Part shown: positions 56,245 through 64,000 of the stretch, piece after piece
Layout: each line of letters starts with the position of its first letter
Position numbering within the stretch: position 1 is the first letter of the stretch
Assembly: GCA_907163375.1 (NCBI GenBank)
Contig: CAJQUW010008020.1
Coordinates: forward strand, 248,001 to 312,000
Direction: 5' to 3'
DNA length: 64,000 nt
DNA from: Prostheceraeus crozeri
Taxonomy: Eukaryota; Platyhelminthes; Polycladida; Euryleptidae
The notes under the pieces: generated by a model
Databases searched by the model: none
What the model was told of the DNA's origin: nothing
What the model saw: only the letters and a program-made list of their open reading frames with translations
Translations under genes and position numbers: made by a program

Positions 56245-59085
56245 TTAAGTGAAGTCCGCAGAAAAAGCACTGGATGCCCCACTCTACGATCCTCAGGCCA
56301 CACATTTTACTACTCAGGATCCAACGAATGTCAACGAGGGTAGGGGTTCTTAGTCAACAAGAACATCGTCAGTAACGTCACAGGTTTTAGAGGCATTTCA
56401 GACAGAGTAGCTGAATTGACGATGCGCATCAACAAGCGATACAACCCAACATGCATTCAAGCATATCTACCCACCTGCTACTATTCAGATGGAGATGTAG
56501 AAAAGGTATATGAAGATATCGGTGACATTATTATCAGAAGCAAGTCTTTCTACAAGGTTGTGATGGGAGACTTCAACGCCAAAGTCGGTTCGGTCGAGCC
56601 CCGGGAAACGTCGAACCGGACATTTTGGGTTGGGCTACAGGAATGTTAGAGAAGACATGCTGGTTGATTTCACAGAGGGATATAACTTCAAGATCCTCAA
56701 CACGTTCTTCAAGAAGCCGCTGCAACGTCGCTGGACATTGATATCACCAAATGCAGAAGTAAAGAATGAAATCGATTATATAATGTCATATAAGATGGAT
56801 ATCTTCTCAGACGTTTCAGTCATCAATAAGTAGAACACAGGAAGCGACCACAGGATGTTTCGAGGCAATATTAGGATAAATACTAGATTAAAGAGAGCAA
56901 GGATGGTCTCCCAACGGGTAAAAGTCAATGAAAATGAGTTGCAGCACCAGAGAACTGAATTCCAGGTGGAACTCCGTAACAGATTTTCCGCCCGGGCCTC
57001 CGTACAAGAAGGGTACTTGAATGAAAATGAGAATGATATTATCACGATCATCCACGATGCCTCCATAGCTACCGCAGGCCAGCACAAGAAGAAGAAGTTT
57101 GATAAACTGTCAGTGGTTACCAAACATCTGAAAAATAAGAGAAGGGAGATGAAAAGAAACAACTCTACAAAAGAAAACATCGAATATGCAGAGACCTGTA
57201 AAACTTTCAGACAGAAAATGGCGGACGATATCAAAAGTTTCAATGAGAAGCATATCTTGGAGGCAATCGAAAACTATAAAAGCCTCAAAGAAGCCCGATG
57301 GGACCAATGCCTATGGAAAAGTGAAATCAGTTTGTTAGAAGAAGAGGATGGGACGCTCATCTATAACAACGAGCGGATTACAGAACGGTGCGTCGAATTC
57401 TGCGAAGATCTGTACAAGTCAAAACAATCACCTCTCGACGCAACACGACAAAGTGTACATGGACCACCACAAAGTTCTACTTCCACTGCTACTATCCCGG
57501 TCGTCCTAACATCAAAAGTAAGGGCATCCAATAAGAAGCTAAAACGCAGCAAATCACCGGTGGAAGAAAACATCTCGGCCAGCATTTTCCAGAATGGTGG
57601 AGAAGTGATAATAGAAATCATTGCGGAATTCTACGGTGAATGCCTAAAACAACGTCGAGTTCCAAAATCATGGAAGAATGCAGTAATCATACTACTATGC
57701 AAGAATGGCATCAGAACTAACATCAGAAACGGCAGTCACAATCATTTTACTAACCATCATATACAAGGTGTTTTCTAGTGCACCTCTACAGTGAATGAGC
57801 GGTACACTTGACTTCCATCAACCAAGAGAGCAAGCAGGGTTCAGGTCATGGTTTTCTACCACTCACCATCTTCAAGTCATCAACCAATTGCAAGAGAAGG
57901 CGACGGAATACAACATTCCCCTCTGTTTCGCGTTTGTCGACTGCGGAAAGCCTTCGACAGCGTCGAGTTCGGATCCCTATTTACAACTGATGAATCACAG
58001 AGTTGAAGATACTTACCTTGACATTCTGAAAAACCTCTACGACGAAGCAACTGTTTCCCTACGACTCCACACTTACAAAAGTTCAACCCAGGTCGAGGTG
58101 CCAGACAAGGTGATAATATGTCCCCCAGACTCTTCACCTCATGTCTGCAAGACGCAGTAATCAATAAGATCAACTGGGAGGGCAAAGGTATCAATATCGA
58201 TGGAGAGTTTCTGTCACACCTCATATTCGGTGACGACATAGTCCTAATTGCCAGTTGCTCAGAGGAGTTGCAAACGATGCTTCGGGATATCCACGAAAAT
58301 AGCCAGCCAGTCGGACTAAAGATAAATATTGCCAAGACGAAGATCATGTGTAACAATTCCGTACGGAAGACCGACGTCATTATCGATGGAAAGAAGATCG
58401 AAGAAGTCGACATATACAGACTATAAGACTTGGCCAGATGCAGATTAAAGATCACAACCAGTTGATGGAATTGCGGCGAAGCATCACTCTTGGGTGGAAT
58501 GCCTACCGGAAGCTTGGCGATATCATGCAAAACAAGAAAGTTCCCGGCCATCAAGTTAAACAGAAAGGTGTTTAAAGAATGTATTCTTCCTACTATGACA
58601 TATGGCAGCGAAACATGGTAGCTAAATGATACACATTTGGAGAAGCTCGTCACAACTCAACGGAAAATGGAGCGTATAATGATGGGTATTACACTTCGTG
58701 ACAGGAAGATAGTCAGTTGGATCCGTCAGCAGACAGGGGTGACGTACATCATCCAGTGTATTCGGGAGAGCAAATATCGATGGACAGGACATGTGGCGCG
58801 ACGAAATGACAACCGATGGACAACAGCGGTTACAGAATGGACTACGCGCAACTACAAAAGATCACGTGGACGAGCGAAATCAAGATGGCGCGACGATTCG
58901 GAACGCACATGGAGCCGCATGGCTACAGGCAAAGTTTTGTGGACGAGAGAGAGAGAGAGAGGGGGTTTCTCCTAAGGGAGAGAGAAATACCCTGTTGATG
59001 ATAATGATGACAAGAATGATAGTAATAACCTACATCAACTTCTGCCAGGAATTCAATAGAGTAGACTAATAATAATTATTATTAA
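56245..59085 (+). pseudogene. RTE LINE ORF: endonuclease, reverse transcriptase and C-terminus
   Basis: Order: LSEVRRKSTG, GHTFYYSGS, VAELTMRINKRYN, CIQAYLPTCY, FYKVVMGDFNAKVG (catalytic Asp/Asn), FKILNTFFKKPLQRRWT, KNEIDYIMS, TGSDHRMFRG (catalytic DH). The linker (56855-57570) is Lys/Glu-rich. RT: QAGFRSWFSTTHHLQVIN, RKAFDSVEF (motif A remains), GRGARQGDNMSPRLFT (motif B) and FGDDIVLIA (motif C, Gly for the usual Ala). C-terminus: QRKMERIMMGI, RWTGHVARR-DNRW. One TAG at 56831 and at least four frameshifts; about ten codons per frame change are uncertain. Dead copy. Confidence 0.83.
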
Positions 59086-60098
59086 AAATCTCGAAAGTGC
59101 CATAAAAGATTGATGAGTGTAGAACCATAAGGGACCTCCCGTCTTCGAAACGTTTTGAAAAATAGACAATGATCCGCGCGGATAGTTTTTATAGACTAGC
59201 ACGAACTAAGCTTCTAATAATTCTGCAAAAATGCATTTACGTGTTGAAATGAAACGCACAAAATGTCACCAGACATTAAGTACATCATGATTCCGGTATA
59301 GGCTACTACAGATAGCATTTATCATGACAACAACATTTATTTTGAGAATGTCATGCTTTTGCCAAAGGTCAGTTTTAGTTAACATCAAAAAAAATGATGC
59401 GTCAAAACTATTCATGCAATTACATCAAATGTATTTGTAAATGAAAGCTGTTAATTGCAAATTGCCATAGAAAGAAAACAAAAATGAATTCAGCTATACT
59501 TACTTTCAGGGCTTCAATGTCACCATCTTCAAAAATTGATGAATTTATTTTGAAAAGAAGATGGCACAAAGAAAAAATTATAAAGTAAAACAAAAAGATG
59601 TCACTTTGTGGTAATCACTCAATGGTAATCACTCAAGGTATTTCAGTAGAAATATAATAACCAAAAAGCATCAAGAACATTATAGAAGTCATGTCAGTTC
59701 AAAACTGACGCGGGTTAAGATGGGTTAGTTTTGATTTTATTATAATGCATAGCGGTCGAGGAAAGCTATTTTTCTTTTCACTGTGCAATGTAAACCGCAC
59801 TTTGGTATCCACCAAGTTGATATCCGACATGGGGATAATTGTAATTGGATTTTCCATTGATTTCATTTAAAAGGATATTCTGTAAAAGGGACAGCGGTAG
59901 ACAGGTGTGCTGCAATTGGATTTTCTGGTAAATGGCTTTCCTGCAATTTAACTTTGTTGTAAAATAGGAATTTTGATCAGCGGGTTTTGGTAAACCAATT
60001 TTGGCAAGCGAGATTTCTGATAAGCGTGCTTGTTGCAAATTGGCTTTTTGTAGGTGATTTCCCGTGTGTCCTAGAAAATTCAGACATGAATGACTTAC
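59086..60098. other. intronic/unassigned sequence
   Basis: The minus-strand frame running to 59778 is downstream of a strong donor and is probably intron. A GTAAGTAT donor-like site at 59506/59505 has no in-phase partner. Confidence 0.4.
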
Positions 60099-60205
60099 TC
60101 TTTTATCAACAAGAGAAACGAAACCATCTTCCATTCGGATGAATCCAGTCAAACATCCATTGCTTCTAAAGCCAGTTTCTTTCTTTGAAAGAGCAATCAT
60201 AACTT
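60099..60205 (-). CDS. putative kringle gene, exon 2
   Basis: Acceptor CACCTGCCTCTTGCTTGCAG before 60205; donor AAAAGA|GTAAGTC after 60099. 107 nt, phase 1 in, phase 0 out. It encodes EVMIALSKKETGFRSNGCLT, then GFIRMEDGFVSLVDKR. It fits exon 1 (phase 1 out) and exon 3 (phase 0 in). No domain recognised. The splice sites are nearly ideal, but without transcript data linkage to the kringle exons is inferred from strand and phase only. Confidence 0.55.
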
Positions 60206-60583
60206 CTGCAAGCAAGAGGCAGGTGAGTTCAATGATTAGATGACAAAACAATGGACATGCGTCAAGAGTGTCGCTTTTTGTATTATGTACTTAAATTAAA
60301 TCAATTTCATTTATTTCGATTGAACGGAATCTTAAAGCTAATATACAACATTACTGATGGTATTTTCCAGATCAAAATCTCATGAAATTGCTGACTTCAA
60401 GACAAAGCACTACTTGATGAAATTCGCTCATGAAGCTTAAATTTTACTTGCATTGACATTAATTCAATATAAAACATACAGTAGTTTAACAGCAAGAAGC
60501 CGTTGTGATAAGATAGCATTAGAGGCCAAGTATCGATATCGTTCAGTGGAATTGCGTCTCACATAGTGAAAAAGATCACCTAC

Positions 60584-60659
60584 CTTTAGTGAAAGCTCCA
60601 TCTGCTGTATAATACAGTGAAAGTCCCAATAATGAACATAGGCTCATGATTTCAGAAAG
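60584..60659 (-). CDS. putative kringle gene, exon 1 of the visible set
   Basis: Acceptor CTTTTTGTTTTAG before 60659; donor CTAAAG|GTAGGTGA after 60584. 76 nt, phase 0 in, phase 1 out. It encodes LSEIMSLCSLLGLSLYYTAD, then GAFTK. The hydrophobic MSLCSLLGLSLYY stretch could be part of a signal peptide or a buried strand. The acceptor means upstream exons exist beyond it. Confidence 0.5.
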
Positions 60660-60785
60660 CTAAAACAAAAAGGATAGAATATTTTGAAGTTTCGTGCTTA
60701 AGTTTTAAAGACTACAAATTTTCCTATTCCAGGAAAATACTTGTACTACACTGTAAACCAAACTATGCCCAATATGTGACCGAGT

Positions 60786-60989
60786 ATGTGTGACACATTT
60801 TTCTTCACATCAAAGTGCAAATGTTGCGATCATTTGATCACTGGTAAACATATAAAACTTTATGTCAATGGCAACTATATAGACTTCAAAATTCGGCATT
60901 ATTTCAACTGCATTTCTAGTAACATTATATGCATTCTGAAATGCAAAAGTTGTGATGATTTCTACATTGTGCAGACAGGTGATATCTTA
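60786..60989 (+). pseudogene. Penelope-like element fragment (GIY-YIG region)
   Basis: Encodes CKCCDHLITG, YFNCISSNIICILKCKSC and DDFYIVQTGDIL. This matches the C-x-S-x-NVIY-x-LxC-xxC-x-xYVGxTGD pattern at the start of GIY-YIG domains in Penelope-like elements, with Gly of YIG changed to Val. It is cut at 60989 by the TA-flanked element. Distinct from the fragment at 9.8-10.3 kb. Confidence 0.62.
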
Positions 60990-62584
60990 CACTGTAAATC
61001 GCTGGATAAGAAAATTACATACAAACATATACCAAAATCACATACAATCTGAAACTAACATCTGATACGAGATTCTCGTATGTTTACAGAGATCTGGTAT
61101 GTTTTTCATACCACATCTCACTTACTTTCGTATGTGATTGGTATGTAGCGATACGAACTATTCTATCTGTGATTGGCTGTTTTACACTGAACTACGAGTT
61201 GTTGGTATGTTTTATATACGAGACCCGATGCAAATTCATCCTTATTCGTATGCCTCTGGTATGTGTTTGGTATGTGCAGCTTTCAGTCACATAGCAAAAA
61301 ATATGTATATATTACATGCTACTGTCAAATAACTTTCTTCGGTAATACCAGTCGTGAATATTTTTTGCTTGATAGAGTGATATTTAACTAGATTAGATTT
61401 ATTGTGAAGTTTATGCTTCACGAGGTTGTCGTCGTTGCCACTTGTCTAGCAACATTAGCAGGACGTTTAATTATCTTTACTTTATGAATCAAGTTGATTG
61501 ACATCATTTCTTTCAAAAGATATGTTTCGTGAAATCATGTTGACTAATATATCTCAAACATAACTATTTTTGCGTTCGTGAATCATAATGTATTTTTATT
61601 TCTGATTGATAAAATGCTTAATTTCAAAATTACATAATGCATAATTGTTGATGGCTATACTTATTGATTATTCATGAAATGCCCTAGACTGACGTGTATT
61701 AAAATCGAATTCAGTATTGAAAGTATGACTCTTGAATAATAATAATAATAATAATAAAGTCGTTTATTTGAGAAAATTACAAAAGTCCCAATAATGGGAA
61801 TCGTGGGACACCAAGTTAAAAGTACAAAATCATTTTCACAGATAGCCAAAAACAAAAGTGAAAAGTAGGAAGTTACTCAGATAGTGAATCCGGAATTATA
61901 CAGCTTCGACATGGAAATAATAAAGGATCTATCACGAATGGATGTAGTCAGTAATGGTAGGCCGAAGTGTCCAGACTGTTTCATCACAGGTAGCAAAATA
62001 TGGCGGAGTGGATGGTCACTTTCACACAAAATTGAATCGAATAATCTGAAACCAAGAATCTGCCGGCGATATGACAATGGTAAAAAATGAACACATTCGC
62101 AATGCCATGAATTACAGATAATTCGATGCGCACGGCGTTGAATTCTTTCAAGCTTATTCGATTGTCCGGTTTGCAAATTTACAAATAATGGAGCACCATA
62201 CTCGAGTATACTACGCACACAATTCTGGTAGACAAAGATCAACTGCTCCTTCGTCAGGAAGTTTCTCAATTGACGTAAGACAAAAAGTCTGGATGAAGCT
62301 TTCTTACAAATGATATTTATGAATGTCATTATCTTACTACTTACAGAACAGTAGTAACATAAGTGTGATTTTTACTGTCAAAAAGCCTAAAATCAACACA
62401 CTTTGGACATGATTTATGCTTTCTTTTAACATTGTGCTGGTATGGCTTTAGTATGTAAAGCATGCCACATTTGAAGTAACATACGAAAAGCATACAAATA
62501 TATACCAAGAGAATACAGAAATATACCAAAAAATATTTTGGCTTGCATTCTTTGTATGTGATTGGTGTTGAACGATTTACAGTG
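60990..62584. mobile_element. TA-flanked TIR element with GGTATGT repeats
   Basis: Termini CACTGTAAATCG (60990-) and complement CGATTTACAGTG (ending 62584), with TA outside both. Arms share an ATACAAA-ATATACCAAAA-TCACATAC region. The left half (61035-61290) is rich in GTATGT / GGTATGT / CATACC words in both orientations. It contains a LINE 3' fragment (61735-62345); without it the element would be ~1 kb and non-coding. Confidence 0.72.
61735..62345 (-). mobile_element. LINE F, 5'-truncated 3' end with TTA-repeat tail
   Basis: The minus-strand frame 61877-62329 encodes the post-RT C-terminus: ICKKASSRLFVLRQLRNF, VYQNCVRSILEYGAPLF, KLERIQRRAHRIIC, SDHPLRHILLP. Then a natural stop, a 3' region with AATAAACG and a TTA microsatellite tail (61737-61757). 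Open over 150 codons, so fairly young. Inserted in the TA-flanked element. Confidence 0.8.
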
Positions 62585-64000
62585 TACCACGTCATTAGTA
62601 ATAAATAAACCTACCATTCCCAAATTTCACCCTCTTTCTCTCTCTTTCTTACTCACTCACTCACTCATGCATCCATTTCTGTTTACTTAAGAATGACACT
62701 GATGCTTTGTTAGAAGTCCTCCGCATATTTAACTGCGACTTTATGGAAGAATATACAGTGAATACCCTTAAAAATTGTAAAGAACATTTTTATGACTGAA
62801 TGAAAACATGGCATCAAGATGTCAAGTATCCAAAATTGCGATTGCCGTGAACCTTCGTCTAAAAATAGAACTTTTCTTGCTTGATGCTTTGCTTTACACA
62901 TAATTGAAAATTAACAAGAATACTATTCAATTTTGATAAATATGTACGAAGTATATACTAGTTATAAATAAAGTGACATGCAGCAAACACAATGATACAA
63001 ATCAGTCCGTGCGATGAGACAAACATTGTCTGACAAGCAGGAATCTTGTCTGTTAGTAGATAACATCAGCCAAAATGCGAATTTGACTGATAAATGGTCT
63101 GTTGAGTGGTTGTATGCAGTCCACAGTGATGATAAAATAACTTGCAATAAATCGCCTCACGGAAACAATCTATAGCTGTTGGAAGTTTCAGTAATTTGAT
63201 TCTCTTAACATCTAGCAACCTTGACCGACGCGTGTGCCTAGAGGAGCGGTGTCAAGATCTGTGTTTGACAAAATATAATTCTCGCCAATTGTATATGATA
63301 ACTTTCAATTTATGTGTTTTGATAGAAAAATTTTGACTTTGCCTGGTTAGTCTGTGAGAATGCTCATCAGTCCTCTAAAGGACTAACTATATTTCTATAA
63401 ATATATATAAACTTCTAATATATTTGTGCATATTTTGCGATGTTGTGCATCATTTGAATTTATCAATTGTAGTATCACTAAAATAAACAAAGCGAAATAT
63501 AGTTTCTACATGCATGGCTGAAACATTTGACTTCTTGTGCAAATTAGGGCACCCAAAGGCAGTACAGCATGCATATGAGGAGGAAATGAAATGGTGATGA
63601 ATTCACAGTGCTTAGGAAAATATTGTTTCTGCTTCAACTTCCAATTCCATATTCCATTACCATGATTTCTCTAATGTGGGTGATGTGGCCCCATTTCAAC
63701 AGTAATTGTATCCCTGTAAGACGATGCAACATAAAATACTCATCAGAGAGCAGAGACAACGACTTTTTAACGAGATAATCATAAAAGAAACATTCAGGCA
63801 TCAGGAAATTCGGAGATTATTCAATGTATACTTTCAGTTGCTACTGCTATAGTTATGAGCAGTATCAGATGCATAAAATATTGGCTGCTTCTTTAATTAG
63901 TATATCAACGATAGGACAGGCCTGCATCTCAGCTTCATAGATCTACACAGATGGCGCATAAAACAGGAACACATAGTAAATAGTCTATGACATCAATAAG
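62585..64000. other. no recognised gene
   Basis: Contains a CTCTCTCT/ACTCACTCACTC microsatellite at 62630-62668, like that at 51428-51460. No exon supported. Confidence 0.4.

Larger units (their letters stand above)
50490..59085 (+). mobile_element. RTE-type LINE split by two DNA elements
   Basis: Pieces: 50490-50639 (start of the endonuclease, NICTYNGRS-like, then HSLSTD), 55488-55555 (DYRFTDLEEEISKIKW, TIIG) and 56245-59085. Removing the element at 50640-55487 (one TA kept) and that at 55556-56244 (one TTAA kept) joins SLST-DYRFTDLEEE and IIG-LSEVRRKSTG in frame. The 3' end shows an AATAATAATT-type tail near 59065-59085, usual for RTE. The motifs GDFNAKVG, FGDDIVLIA and the W-GHVARR-DNRW C-terminus are RTE-clade features. 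Confidence 0.82.

Noticed and set aside
59506-59528. Mini-exon on the minus strand (23 nt) with a fine GTAAGTAT donor
   Set aside because: Its length and phase do not fit between exons 2 and 3 of the proposed gene, and in phase 0 it stops at once.
59778-60098. Continuation of the exon 2 frame on the minus strand (over 100 open codons)
   Set aside because: It lies after a near-perfect AGA|GTAAGT donor, and exon 3 matches in phase without it. Gln/Leu-rich text with no family resemblance.

Overview
The window looks like AT-rich, repeat-laden DNA from a marine invertebrate animal. The clues are spliced exons with GT-AG borders and matching phases, a kringle domain, several non-LTR retrotransposon lineages, Penelope-like GIY-YIG pieces, Crypton, piggyBac, mariner and hAT relics, and frequent AGGCCTA and TACATGTA words. 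An echinoderm or another invertebrate deuterostome fits best, but this is a soft inference. I saw no bacterial operons, CRISPR arrays, rRNA or tRNA genes.

Host gene. Six minus-strand segments (60584-60659, 60099-60205, 38428-38662, 38049-38372, 28215-28349, 1964-2194) carry good acceptor and donor sites. Their phases agree at all five junctions. The last two encode the two halves of a six-cysteine kringle. I read them as one host gene for a secreted or cell-surface kringle protein whose introns (up to about 26 kb) hold nearly everything else in the window.

Layout. 0.4-1.5 kb: piggyBac remnant. 2.7-12.2 kb: a nest of four elements, with LINE G split by LINE A, which is itself split by LINE B (intact 901-codon ORF2) and by a Penelope-like element. 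12-17 kb: little except a TA-flanked MITE. 17.1-28.1 kb: an old element with long inverted repeats, holding a second inverted-repeat pair, a MITE, a nearly open LINE (22.2-25.4 kb) and a fold-back. 30.9-33.8 kb: a 'TSHGKG' transposase-like ORF among six copies of a 15-16 bp word, then a hAT-type element with a perfect 8-bp target duplication. 35.2-36.6 kb: Crypton tyrosine recombinase. 36.8-38.0 kb: Ty3/Gypsy fossil. 38.9-40.3 kb: mariner fragment beside a second piggyBac. 41.1-50 kb: several copies of an unclassified DDE transposase family. 50.5-59.1 kb: an RTE-type LINE split by a 4.85-kb TA-flanked element and by a 689-bp TTAA-flanked piggyBac-type element. 60.8-62.6 kb: Penelope fragment, TA-flanked element and a LINE 3' end.

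Most interesting system. The family at 41-50 kb (plus a C-terminal piece at 27.2-27.4 kb) has N-terminal zinc-type Cys motifs, an ID/LDGGGG motif, an Asp 19 residues before a CxxC, and a terminal GLGxWSEQxxES block. This matches, in order and spacing, the D-D-CxxC-HxxxxH-E layout of RAG1 and Transib-like transposases. Its copies are bounded by long inverted repeats built from tandem ~155-bp units that share a core related to ATCGAGCTATTCTCGAGAAA.
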